Translations under genes and position numbers: made by a program
The notes under the pieces: model-generated
Told to the model about the DNA's origin: nothing
Databases searched by the model: none
What the model saw: only the letters and a program-made list of their open reading frames with translations
Shown here: positions 34,081-42,248 of the stretch, piece after piece
Numbering within the stretch: position 1 is the stretch's first letter
Layout: each line of letters opens with the position of its first letter
Origin: Halobiforma lacisalsi AJ5
GTDB taxonomy: Archaea; Halobacteriota; Halobacteria; Halobacteriales; Natrialbaceae
NCBI RefSeq assembly: GCF_000226975.2
Contig: NZ_CP019285.1
Location: 2,108,001-2,172,000, forward strand
Direction of reading: 5' to 3'
DNA: 64,000 nucleotides

Positions 34081-35111
34081 GCGGTCACGGCTCCGGCCCT
34101 GACCCCGAACGGGAGCGTGACCGTGCGGCCGCCTTTCGCGAGTCGGTGACCGGCGCGAACGTCGAACTCGCGTACGCGGGAATCAAGACTTTTATGAAGG
34201 GCGACCGGCGCGACGTCGACGACGTGGACGACGTCGATGCGGCGGTGGTCGGCGTCCCATACGACGGCGCGGTCTCGAACAGGCCCGGCGCGCGGTACGG
34301 CCCCGAGGCGATCCGCCACGCCAGCGGCTGGTGGGCCTACCTCTCGGACTACAAGGGCGGACTCACGAACATGCAGACCGGGAAGACCGTCGACTTCGAC
34401 GACCTCTCGGTCGCCGACTGCGGCGACGTCCCCGTCTTCCCGATGGACCGCGAGACGACCGCCGAGAGCATCACGGCCCACCTGGCCGCGGTCGCCGCCC
34501 AGACGTTCCCCGTGTTACTGGGCGGCGATCACTACTGTACGTTCCCCGCCGTCCGCGGATTCGCGGAGGGTGCGGGTCACGACAGCGTCGGATTCGTCCA
34601 GATCGACGCCCACACCGATACGGTCTCCGAAAGTCCGGTGTTCGGCTCGGAGTTCCACGGCTCGAGTACGGCACGGATCGCCGACTCGCCGTACGTCGAC
34701 TACGACTCCGTGAGCCAGGTCGGCATCCGCGGCTACGAGTCGCCCGAATTCTTCGAGTTCGCCGACGAGACGGGGCTGAACCTCTATACGATGCGGGAGA
34801 TCGAGGAACGCGGCGTCCGTCCAGTGATCGAGGACGCCGTGGCCGCGGCCGCCGAGGACACCGACGCGGTGTACGTCAGTTTCGACATCGACGGCGTCGA
34901 TCCGAGCGTCGCACCCGGCACCGGGACGCCGACGCCCGGCGGACTGTCGGCCCACCAGGCGCTAGAGATCATGGAGGTACTCGGCGCCCACGAGGCCGTC
35001 GGCGCGGCGGACCTGATGGAGGTCGCGCCGCGGTACGACTCGACGGAGGGGACACAGCGACTCGCGGCGTACCTGCTGGTCACGCTGCTGGAACGAGCGT
35101 TCGCGGAGTAA
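34077..35111 (+). CDS. speB: Agmatinase / ureohydrolase
   Basis: A 344-residue ureohydrolase. The binuclear manganese ligands are in GGDHYCTFPAVRG, VQIDAHTDTVSES and VSFDIDGVDPSVAPGTGTPT. It releases urea from agmatine to give putrescine, although the family also includes guanidinobutyrase and guanidine hydrolase, and the Tyr/Cys after GGDH instead of the common Ser/Ile differs from textbook agmatinases. Start ATG 34077 has a strong Shine-Dalgarno and overlaps the leader ORF. An aminotransferase gene follows after 5 bases, so the product may be transaminated next. Confidence 0.88.
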   Translation: MSGHGSGPDPERERDRAAAFRESVTGANVELAYAGIKTFMKGDRRDVDDVDDVDAAVVGVPYDGAVSNRPGARYGPEAIRHASGWWAYLSDYKGGLTNMQTGKTVDFDDLSVADCGDVPVFPMDRETTAESITAHLAAVAAQTFPVLLGGDHYCTFPAVRGFAEGAGHDSVGFVQIDAHTDTVSESPVFGSEFHGSSTARIADSPYVDYDSVSQVGIRGYESPEFFEFADETGLNLYTMREIEERGVRPVIEDAVAAAAEDTDAVYVSFDIDGVDPSVAPGTGTPTPGGLSAHQALEIMEVLGAHEAVGAADLMEVAPRYDSTEGTQRLAAYLLVTLLERAFAE

Positions 35112-35116
35112 CTACT

Positions 35117-36295
35117 ATGAAACACACGAGCAACAGACCGCTGCCGGACGGCGCGGTCGGGACCGGACGCACCGACGGCGTCGCCGAGTCGGTCATCAGG
35201 GAGATGACCCGCGAGGCGATCGATCAGGGGGCAATCAACCTCTCGCAGGGGATCCCCGACGAGGACGAGACCCCGCCCGAGATCAAACGCGCCGCGAAGG
35301 AGGCGATCGACACCGACAGCCAGTACACCATCACCTGGGGGCTGCCCGAACTGCGCGAGGCCGTCTCCGAACGGTACGCCGAGTGGAAGGGGATCGAGTA
35401 CGACCCCGAGCGTGAGGTGACGATCACCAGCGGCACCAGCGAGGCGATCATGTCGACGATGCTCTCGCTCGCCGGCCCCGGCGACGAGGTGATCTACTTC
35501 GAACCCGTCTACGAGAGCTACATCCCCGCGAGCCAGTTCGCCGGGGCCGAGGCCGTCCCGCTGGACATGACGGAGGGCCTCGAGCCCGACTACGAGGCCC
35601 TCGAGGCGGCCGCCGAAAGCGCCCGGATCATCGTGCTCAACACGCCGATGAACCCGACCGGGAAGGTGTTCACTCGGACGGAACTCGAGCGCATCGAGGA
35701 GATCGTCTTCGAGCACGACCTGATCGTGCTGACCGACGAGATCTACGAGCACATCGTCTACACGGACGATTACGTCAGCCCGGTCGAAGTGGGCGATCTC
35801 GCGGAACGGACCGTCGTCTGTACGGGGATGTCCAAGACCTTCAGCGTCACTGGCTGGCGGATCGGCTTCTGTCTCGCGCCGGAGTACCTCGCCAAGGAGT
35901 TACGGAAGGTCCACGACTACACGAGCATCTGCGCGCCGACGCCGTTCCAGCGGGCCGGCGTCGAGGCGCTGTCCCTGCCCGACGAGTACTACGAGGACCT
36001 CTCCGACTCCTACGAGCGCCGCCGGGACGTCCTCGTCGAAGGGCTGCGCGAGGCAGGCCTCGATCCCGTCGAGCCCGACGGGGCCTACTACGTGATGACC
36101 CGGTATCCGACCGACGAGGACGACCTCGAGTTCTGCTACCGGCTGATCCGGGAGGCCGGCGTCGCTGCCGTCCCGGGCAGCAGCTTTTACACGTATCCGG
36201 ACGCCGATGCCGACTGGGTCCGGTTTACCTTCTCGCGCAGCGAGTCGACGATCCGGGAGGCCGTCGATCGACTGATCGAGAACCGCTGGTGGTGA
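35117..36295 (+). CDS. Class I aminotransferase
   Basis: A 392-residue PLP enzyme with INLSQGIPDEDETPPEIKRA, VTITSGTSEAIMSTMLSL, NTPMNPTGKVFTRTELERIE, the PLP lysine in TGMSKTFSVTGWRIGF, and a C-terminal FTFSRSESTI. The sequence resembles the kynurenine/glutamine transaminase and archaeal aspartate-type aminotransferases. It is co-transcribed with agmatinase. It may move the amino group of a polyamine-derived amino acid to 2-oxoglutarate, or form an omega-amidase pathway with the nitrilase-family enzyme at 31847. Confidence 0.88.
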   Translation: MKHTSNRPLPDGAVGTGRTDGVAESVIREMTREAIDQGAINLSQGIPDEDETPPEIKRAAKEAIDTDSQYTITWGLPELREAVSERYAEWKGIEYDPEREVTITSGTSEAIMSTMLSLAGPGDEVIYFEPVYESYIPASQFAGAEAVPLDMTEGLEPDYEALEAAAESARIIVLNTPMNPTGKVFTRTELERIEEIVFEHDLIVLTDEIYEHIVYTDDYVSPVEVGDLAERTVVCTGMSKTFSVTGWRIGFCLAPEYLAKELRKVHDYTSICAPTPFQRAGVEALSLPDEYYEDLSDSYERRRDVLVEGLREAGLDPVEPDGAYYVMTRYPTDEDDLEFCYRLIREAGVAAVPGSSFYTYPDADADWVRFTFSRSESTIREAVDRLIENRWW

Positions 36296-36362
36296 GACAC
36301 GATCACCGACCACCCACCGCCCAAACGAAACCTTGAATCGACGGGCCGGCCAACTCCCGTCC

Positions 36363-36647
36363 ATGAGCGACGAGGACGAGGAGGAACCCGCCGTCACGCT
36401 CGGTGACCGAACCCCCGTCGAGGGCGCACCGCTTGCCCGGGTCACGTCCAGGCTGACCTGGCCCAAGGAGAAAAGCGAGGTCGATCGCCTCGAGGGCGAC
36501 AGCACCATCCGCACGCCCGACGGCCCGCGGGAACTGTCGGCCGTCCTCGAGGAGGTCGACGAGACCTACTTCCAGCGGCGCCAGGAGTTCGAAACACACG
36601 TTCGCGAGGTCATCGGTACCGGACCGATCCCGACCGCCGACGAGTAA
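36363..36647 (+). CDS. Small conserved haloarchaeal protein (DUF5789-like)
   Basis: A 94-residue acidic protein with the central pattern APLARVTSRLTWPKEKSEVD, then an EGDSTIRTPDGPRELS segment and a helical end (YFQRRQEFETHVREVIG). I recall this pattern as the DUF5789 family, of unknown function. ATG 36363 lies about 30 bases after a TATA-like AACCTTGAA. The next gene begins 6 bases after its stop. Confidence 0.65.
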   Translation: MSDEDEEEPAVTLGDRTPVEGAPLARVTSRLTWPKEKSEVDRLEGDSTIRTPDGPRELSAVLEEVDETYFQRRQEFETHVREVIGTGPIPTADE

Positions 36648-36653
36648 CTACCT

Positions 36654-37361
36654 GTGGCAACCGAGGAGAGCCACACCGAACGTACCCCTCGCGGCTGGCT
36701 CCGCGGCCAGTTCGACCGGCTGTCCTGGGTCCAGAAGTCGCTGCTGACCGGGGCCGTCCTGACGCTCGTGTGGATGCGGTTCGTCCCCGGGAACCTGCTT
36801 GGACGGGCGATCGTCGACGCCGTCGTCCTGATCGGCGGGCCGCTCGCGCTCGGGTTTTCCCACGGCAGACGGATCGGGTGGACGATCAACCGCACTGCCG
36901 TCCGTAACGCCGTGTTACTCGCGCTTTTCGTTCTGCCGTTCTACCTGGTCGGGTCGACCCTGCCGACGATCCGGGCGTTCTATCCGATGTGGGAGACCAC
37001 GGCGGCCCCCGGCGAGTTCGTCCCGCACGCGCTGAAGTTGTTTACCCTCGCGCTGGCCGCGGAGACCTACTACCGCGGGCTGCTCTGTGTCGGCGTCCGG
37101 GAGATCGGCTTCAAGGCCGTGTTCATCAGCCCGGTCGTCTACATGCTCCACCACTCCACGAAGCCGCCCGTCGAGTTCCTGCTGTCCGGGCCGACGGACG
37201 TCCTCTTCGGCGCGGTCGACTACGAGTCCGGGTCGATCCTGCCGTCGGTGATCGCTCATGGGGCCGGACTCGTCCTGCTGGACTGGCTCGTCCTCCACGA
37301 CCCGCTGTTCGATCCGACGCCGTTCCTGGCGCTCCTCGAGTGGCTGCCGATCCCGATCTGA
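36654..37361 (+). CDS. CPBP-like intramembrane protease (divergent)
   Basis: A 235-residue membrane protein, about six helices. Conserved CPBP-type parts are AAETYYRGLLCVGVREIG (usual motif EExxxR), VVYMLHHSTKPPVEF and PSVIAHGAGLVLLDW, giving Glu, Arg and two His for a zinc site. The first Glu of EE is Ala here, so it may be inactive or use a different arrangement. GTG 36654 gives a charged cytoplasmic N-terminus. Probably in one operon with the DUF5789-like gene. Confidence 0.65.
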   Translation: MATEESHTERTPRGWLRGQFDRLSWVQKSLLTGAVLTLVWMRFVPGNLLGRAIVDAVVLIGGPLALGFSHGRRIGWTINRTAVRNAVLLALFVLPFYLVGSTLPTIRAFYPMWETTAAPGEFVPHALKLFTLALAAETYYRGLLCVGVREIGFKAVFISPVVYMLHHSTKPPVEFLLSGPTDVLFGAVDYESGSILPSVIAHGAGLVLLDWLVLHDPLFDPTPFLALLEWLPIPI

Positions 37362-37495
37362 CGGGGTTCAGTGCAGGTGACCGGAAGTCGACCGGAGTGG
37401 GTTACTGTGCCTGCGGCCGGGCTTTTCCCTCGAGACGAGAAAGAGCGTCCTGTCCCCGGAATCGACGTTCGAGTGAGAATTAGCGGACGAGTGGA

Positions 37496-38407
37496 CTATT
37501 CCTCGCGCTCCCCGGATTCCTCGGGTTCCTCGCCTTCCCCGGCGGAGTCGTTCTCGATGTCTTCAGCGCCGGCGTTTTCGGAGTCGTTAGCATCGGAGTC
37601 GTTAGCATCGGAGTCGTCAACATCGGGGCCGGAGTCGGAATCACCGTCCGGACCGCCGTGACCGGACGAGCCGTCGGAGCCGTTACCCGGCGCGTCCGCC
37701 GGACCGCCAGCCCCGGGCCGATCGTCGGACTCGTTGCCGGATGCCGCCGGGCCGTCACCGGGCGTCTCGTCTCCGCTCTGTCCGGGAGTCTCGAGCGGCG
37801 CGCCCGGCTCGCGATCGGCGACCGGGGGCTGTCCGACGCGGTCGCCGGCGATCGATCGGGCGATTTCGGACACCTCGGAGCCGTTCAGTTCGTCGGCTCG
37901 CTGCCGGAGTTCGCCGATCGCCTCGGCGTCGACGCCGCGTTCCTCGAGGAGGTCGGCAGGCAGCTGGCTCGCCGTCGCGTTCGCGCCCTCGGCGAGCCGT
38001 TCGGCCGTCGCACGTTCCGCAGCGAGCTGGGCCACCTCGGCGCGGTACTGTCCGTGGCTGATCTCGCCGGCCTCGCGGGCCGCCTCGAGTTCCTCAAGGC
38101 GCTGCTCGATGGCCGTCAGCCGCTCGTCGACGTCCTCGACCTGTTCGTCTACGACGGCAGCTTTCGCCTCGTCGGTCTCGGCCTGAGCCAGTTTCACGCC
38201 GTAGGTCCGCTCGCTCACCTCGCCCGCAAGCTCGGCGTCCTGGACCGCAACGACGCCGGAGAGACGTTCGCCGGGGGCGATCTCGTCGCTGTCGGTATCG
38301 TCCGTTTCGTCCTGGAGGGCCGTACCCACGCTGGCCGCACCGAGCGGCATCGCCGCGAGGGCGACGACCAGTACGCCGACCAGCGCGATCGTCGTGTTTC
38401 GTTTCAT
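37496..38407 (-). CDS. Exported acidic coiled-coil protein (DUF7096-like)
   Basis: A 303-residue protein. A Sec signal peptide (MKRNTTIALVGVLVVALAAM, A-A-S-V-G-T-A end) precedes a globular part, TYGVKLAQAETDEAKAAVVD, and a coiled coil (about 85-140, ERLTAIEQRLEELEAAREAG). The last about 110 residues are Gly/Asp/Ser/Asn low complexity with near-identical SDAND repeats. There is no C-terminal membrane anchor, so it is secreted or cell-wall associated. It is not in an operon with the HTH-membrane gene at 38686, but the same style of secreted protein often accompanies such genes in haloarchaea. Function unknown. Confidence 0.7.
   Translation of the reverse strand: MKRNTTIALVGVLVVALAAMPLGAASVGTALQDETDDTDSDEIAPGERLSGVVAVQDAELAGEVSERTYGVKLAQAETDEAKAAVVDEQVEDVDERLTAIEQRLEELEAAREAGEISHGQYRAEVAQLAAERATAERLAEGANATASQLPADLLEERGVDAEAIGELRQRADELNGSEVSEIARSIAGDRVGQPPVADREPGAPLETPGQSGDETPGDGPAASGNESDDRPGAGGPADAPGNGSDGSSGHGGPDGDSDSGPDVDDSDANDSDANDSENAGAEDIENDSAGEGEEPEESGEREE
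37578..37622 (-). repeat. 15-base tandem repeat inside the secreted protein gene
   Basis: Two identical and one variant copy of TCGGAGTCGTTAGCA on the plus strand, encoding the SDAND repeats. The unit is a multiple of three, so length changes would not shift the frame. Confidence 0.75.
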
Positions 38408-38468
38408 CTCACCTGAGTTCTAGGGTTCCGGGCACATATACGCTCGAGACGATAGCCCCGGTTCAACG

Positions 38469-38483
38469 ACTATCAACGATAGT
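38469..38483. promoter_or_regulatory. Inverted repeat upstream of the DUF7096-like gene
   Basis: ACTATC-AAC-GATAGT, perfect 6-bp arms, about 30 bases upstream of a minus-strand TATA-like GTATATG (38437-38443). An activator-type position; the remaining spacer 38484-38685 shows nothing clear. Confidence 0.35.
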
Positions 38484-38685
38484 TTACGCGATTTTCGTCC
38501 CGGTTCCCTCGGGCGGTTTCGGGGACAAAACGGAAACTGGGCCGACTCGCCGCTAGCCCGACGGAGACGCCGGGGCTGCTTCCGGCGAACCAGCCGGGCG
38601 ACTAGCGGGTTACGAGTCGAGAGGGAAGAAGCGGAACTGCGGAGTCACCACCGTCGGTCACGTCCGAATCGGGCCGAACGAGGGC

Positions 38686-39849
38686 CTACTCCTCGGAATC
38701 GTCGCCGTCGTCCGGTTTGTCGCCGAGAGTGCCCGACTCGGACGGTGGGTCCTCGTCCGGCAGCGAGAGCACGTTCTCCCGGCCCAGCCGGAACGACTCG
38801 AGTTTCCCCTCCTCGCGGAGGCCGCTGACGACCTTGCTCGTCTTGGCGTCGGTCCAGTCGAGTTCTTCGACGACGGTCTGTTGTTTCATCCGGCCGTCGT
38901 ACTCCTCGAGCAGGAGCAACACCTGTTCCTCGTTGCTCAGCAGTTCGTCGCGCGGATCCGGTCGGTCGGAGTCGTCGTCGTCGTCCTCTCCCGCTCCGGC
39001 TCCCGTCGCGTCGGCGGCATCCGCCTCCGTAGTCACGTCGGGGCCGGCGCCGGGGCTTCCAGCCGGTGCGTCGTCGGAACCGTTTCGGCCTCGACGAACC
39101 CACCACGCTGCACCGAGACCGAGCGTCGCGACGGCGATCGCTCCCGCGACCGCGCCGAGGGTCGAGGTGCCGCCGATACCGCCGCTCGAGACGGTGACGC
39201 GGGGTTCGTCGGCGAGGAAGTCGGTGTCGGTACCCTGCCAGATGACGGTCCGGTCGCGCTCGTCGTCGGGCTCGGGTGAGACGGAAGCGAGTTCGTACTC
39301 CTCGGGCCAGCTAATCAGCAGTTGGGTCCGATCGTCGAGGTACAGCCCCGAAATCGCGTCGCCGGCACGGAGTTCGTCGCCGTCGACCGCGGCGAACCCG
39401 TCCCACCGGAACTCGTACCTGACGACGCCGTACTCCGGATCGAGCGTCTGGCGCTCGGTGTCGACCCGGAACTCGTCGACGGCCATCTCTCGCCCGGTCG
39501 CGTCGCTCGCTGCGGCCGCCGTCTCCTCCATGCGACCGGCGAACTCCGCGGTGTAGTTGTCCGGATCCGACTCGATGTCGGCTTCGAGCGTGTCGAACGC
39601 CTCGACGCTCTCGTCGTCGTCGAGACGGATCCAGAACTCGACGGTCCATTCGGCCGACCCGTCCGGCTGGAGCGCGACCTCGAGGTGAACGTCGTCGGCG
39701 TCGGCGTCGTCGAACTGGGCCGACAGGGGCTCCGTCTCGACCCCGTCACCGTCCGCCCCGCTCGCGCCCGCGCCCGGGACTGGGACCGCAGCGCCCGCAA
39801 GCGTCGCCGTCAGCACGAGCACGGCCAGAGAGACGACCCGGAAATTCAT
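38686..39849 (-). CDS. Membrane-anchored protein with extracellular domain and cytoplasmic winged helix
   Basis: A 387-residue protein. A signal peptide (NFRVVSLAVLVLTATLAGAA) leads to an extracellular beta-rich domain of about 190 residues (VHLEVALQPDGSAEWTVEFW, VRYEFRWDGFAAVDG). A single membrane helix at about 235-255 (LGAVAGAIAVATLGLGAAWW) is followed by an acidic low-complexity linker and a C-terminal winged helix (SNEEQVLLLLEEYDGRMKQQ, DWTDAKTSKVVSGLREEGKL). This is a one-component sensor layout found in haloarchaea (DUF7343/DUF7345-type domains, from memory). It may bind DNA near the membrane. Target genes unknown. Confidence 0.75.
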   Translation of the reverse strand: MNFRVVSLAVLVLTATLAGAAVPVPGAGASGADGDGVETEPLSAQFDDADADDVHLEVALQPDGSAEWTVEFWIRLDDDESVEAFDTLEADIESDPDNYTAEFAGRMEETAAAASDATGREMAVDEFRVDTERQTLDPEYGVVRYEFRWDGFAAVDGDELRAGDAISGLYLDDRTQLLISWPEEYELASVSPEPDDERDRTVIWQGTDTDFLADEPRVTVSSGGIGGTSTLGAVAGAIAVATLGLGAAWWVRRGRNGSDDAPAGSPGAGPDVTTEADAADATGAGAGEDDDDDSDRPDPRDELLSNEEQVLLLLEEYDGRMKQQTVVEELDWTDAKTSKVVSGLREEGKLESFRLGRENVLSLPDEDPPSESGTLGDKPDDGDDSEE

Positions 39850-39920
39850 ACTGGTTCCAGAGACTTCGGGCGCATAAAACGTGCGAAACGGAAAGTGTTC
39901 ATCGACTGACTGTCCTGTCG

Positions 39921-40250
39921 TTACCGGACACCGAGACTGGCCCGGGAGTCGGTACCGCTATCGTCTTCGTCCCCGCCGTTCGATTCGTTGGGATCGGGGT
40001 CGTCGTCGGGCGTGAGGTCGCTGACCGTGTCGCCCAGCGACGTAGACGTCTCAGCCACGTCGTCCACGAAGGAGTTGATCGCCTCGTGGACGTCCGTTAC
40101 GAAGTCCGGAACCTGATCGGGAAGGTCCGCCGGGGGACCGCCTCCCTGTCCCTCTCCCCCTCCTTGTCCAGGGACCGCGGCTACAGCGCCGGTTGCGCCG
40201 ATCGATACGACCGCTGCCATCGCCACGACGAGCAGTGTGCGTCGAACCAT
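39921..40250 (-). CDS. Small secreted Gly/Asp-rich protein
   Basis: A 109-residue protein with a Sec signal (VRRTLLVVAMAAVVSIGATG, A-V-A-A end), a Gly/Gln linker, a short helical region (VPDFVTDVHEAINSFVDDVA) and an acidic disordered end. No known domain. It lies 71 bases upstream of the HTH-membrane gene on the same strand, so they may be co-transcribed. Confidence 0.55.
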   Translation of the reverse strand: MVRRTLLVVAMAAVVSIGATGAVAAVPGQGGGEGQGGGPPADLPDQVPDFVTDVHEAINSFVDDVAETSTSLGDTVSDLTPDDDPDPNESNGGDEDDSGTDSRASLGVR

Positions 40251-40418
40251 TGCATCAGTCACTGTGACAGTCACGGTATTCAATCGGGGTGTCCGTATCG
40301 CCGGTTTGAGTCGATTTGGCGGCGGTTTTCGCTCGTTTTCGCGGCTCGAACGGGTCCGCGAACGACCGCCGCAGGCGACAGCGGACAGACTAAGAGTCCC
40401 GGCGACGAACGGTAGCCC

Positions 40419-40883
40419 ATGAGTCTCCCGATCGACCCCGCGACGATCGACCCGGAGGAGTACGGCGAAAAGCAGGCCGTCCTCGAGATGGAGCACGAGG
40501 AGGCGATCGAACACGTCCGCGAGGTGTGTACGGACGTCGGGTTCGGCATCCCGGTCGAGTTCTCGCCCTCGGAACTGCTCAACGAGAAAGTCGACGCCGA
40601 TCGGGACCCGTACTACGTGCTGGGCGCGTGCAACCCCGAAATCGCGGACCAGGCCCTCGAAGAAACGCCGAAGATCGGCGGTCTCTTCCCCTGTAACATG
40701 ATCGTCTGGGAAGAAGAACCGGGTCGGCAGCGCGTCTACCACGTCTCCATCATGAAGATCGCCCGCCTGCTCGGAACGGCCCCGGACAACGAGGCGTGGG
40801 CCGGGATCATCGACGAGACGGGCGACTACGTCGAGGAGGCGTTCGAACGCTTCGACTCGGTCGAGACTGAGATCACGGACTGA
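40419..40883 (+). CDS. DUF302 domain protein
   Basis: A 154-residue soluble protein with the DUF302 core: EEAIEHVREVCTDVGFGIPV, YYVLGACNPEIADQALEETP, GLFPCNMIVWEE and YHVSIMKIARLL. DUF302 proteins form small alpha/beta dimers of unknown function, sometimes near redox or metal genes. The ATG follows a TATA-like ACTAAGAG at about 28 bases. Confidence 0.8.
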   Translation: MSLPIDPATIDPEEYGEKQAVLEMEHEEAIEHVREVCTDVGFGIPVEFSPSELLNEKVDADRDPYYVLGACNPEIADQALEETPKIGGLFPCNMIVWEEEPGRQRVYHVSIMKIARLLGTAPDNEAWAGIIDETGDYVEEAFERFDSVETEITD

Positions 40884-41034
40884 CCGTCGACTCGAGTCGC
40901 GCCCCGTCCCCGTTTCGCCGTCGGTTCGCGGTCGTGGCGCTCGAGGTTCCGTTCTCGCCGCGATTTCCTCCCGGTAGCGTCTCGGCCATCGGCAACCGAT
41001 CGAACGCGGCGGCACGGCCGACGGCGGGAAATGT

Positions 41035-41050
41035 CAATACTTACGTATTG
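41035..41050. promoter_or_regulatory. TATA-overlapping palindrome before the AI-2E-type transporter
   Basis: CAATAC-TTAC-GTATTG, perfect 6-bp arms, centred 26.5 bases before ATG 41069. It matches the palindrome at 16450-16465 (CGATAC-TTAG-GTATCG) in 13 of 16 bases and at the same place in the promoter. Confidence 0.55.
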
Positions 41051-41068
41051 GACGGATTACATCGGGCC

Positions 41069-42211
41069 ATGGACGTCCGCACCGCGTTCTTCGGGTTGTT
41101 GCTCGTCGCCCTGGGTACGATCGCCGCCCTGCTCGTCGCGCCGCTGTTACAGTACGTGCTGGCGGCCGGGCTGCTCGCGTTCGTCCTCTACCCCGCACAG
41201 GTGCGACTCGAGGAACGCGTCCCCGAACGACTCGCCGCGATCGTGCTCACCGCCCTCGCCGTCGCGGGCGCGGTCGTCCCGACCCTCTACTTCTCGGTCG
41301 TCATCCTCCAGTCGGTCTTCGGATATCTCGATTCCTTCGACGAACTGGCCGCGATCGAGGCGCTCCGCGAGGTGGCGTTCGAGGCCGGGATCGAGGAGGA
41401 CGTCCTCGCCTCGCTCGAGGCCGAACTCCTCGCGGAGATCGAAAATACGCTCGGTAACGCCGTCGAACTCGTCCTCATGGAACTGGTACGGCTGTTGAAC
41501 GCGAGCATCCGGATGAGCGTCGGTCTGCTGGTCCTCGTGTTCGTCCTCTACTACATGCTCGTCGACGGGGACGCGTTTATCGACTGGATCGAGGCCGTCG
41601 TGCCGATTTCCGACGAGGTGCGCGACGAACTCTTCGCGGAGATCGAGGTCGTCACCTGGGCGGTGATCCGGAGTCACGTCCTCGTCGCGCTCGTCGAAGG
41701 GTTGCTCGGCGGGCTCGGGTTCTACCTGCTCGGACTCCCGAACGTGGCGTTCTGGACGGTCGTAATGGTCGTCGCCTCGTTCCTGCCCGCCGTCGGCGTC
41801 TGGCTCATCTGGGGGCCGGCGGTTCTCTACCTTGCGACGACAGGGACCCCGCTCGAGGCCGCGGTGTTGTTCCTGTACGGGATCACCGCGCTCTCGCTTA
41901 TCGACAACTACCTGCGGGCGATCTTCGTCGACCGGGGATCGGGACTCCATCCCGCGGTCGTCCTCGTGGGCGTTATCGGCGGAATCTACCTGCTCGGCAT
42001 CATGGGGCTGTTCCTCGGCCCGGTCCTGCTCGCGGTGTTCAAGGCGGGCGTGACCGTCTTCAGCCGGGTAAACGGGTACGGCGAGGATCCGACCGGAGGC
42101 CCGGGGTCGCGACACGGCGGTCGCCGTCTCGACGGGACGGCGGAAGGCGAGAGCGGGGCCGGAACCGGGGCTGGAACTGGGTCCGGGACAGGGGCGAGCG
42201 CCGGAGAATAG
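41069..42211 (+). CDS. AI-2E family transporter (membrane export protein)
   Basis: A 380-residue membrane protein of the AI-2E/YdiK/PerM superfamily: about eight helices with a central soluble region (FDELAAIEALREVAFEAGIE) between helices 3 and 4, then LLVLVFVLYYMLVDGDAFID, NVAFWTVVMVVASFLPAVGV and IDNYLRAIFVDRGSGLHPAV. Members export small molecules or exchange Na+/H+. The C-terminal tail is a Gly/Thr/Ser/Ala low-complexity stretch. ATG 41069 is favoured by the TATA-overlapping palindrome and by its hydrophobic start; an upstream extension to 40934 is not haloarchaeal in style. Confidence 0.88.
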   Translation: MDVRTAFFGLLLVALGTIAALLVAPLLQYVLAAGLLAFVLYPAQVRLEERVPERLAAIVLTALAVAGAVVPTLYFSVVILQSVFGYLDSFDELAAIEALREVAFEAGIEEDVLASLEAELLAEIENTLGNAVELVLMELVRLLNASIRMSVGLLVLVFVLYYMLVDGDAFIDWIEAVVPISDEVRDELFAEIEVVTWAVIRSHVLVALVEGLLGGLGFYLLGLPNVAFWTVVMVVASFLPAVGVWLIWGPAVLYLATTGTPLEAAVLFLYGITALSLIDNYLRAIFVDRGSGLHPAVVLVGVIGGIYLLGIMGLFLGPVLLAVFKAGVTVFSRVNGYGEDPTGGPGSRHGGRRLDGTAEGESGAGTGAGTGSGTGASAGE

Positions 42212-42248
42212 GTGAGGCGGCTACTGCCCGACGGGAACGTCGGACACG

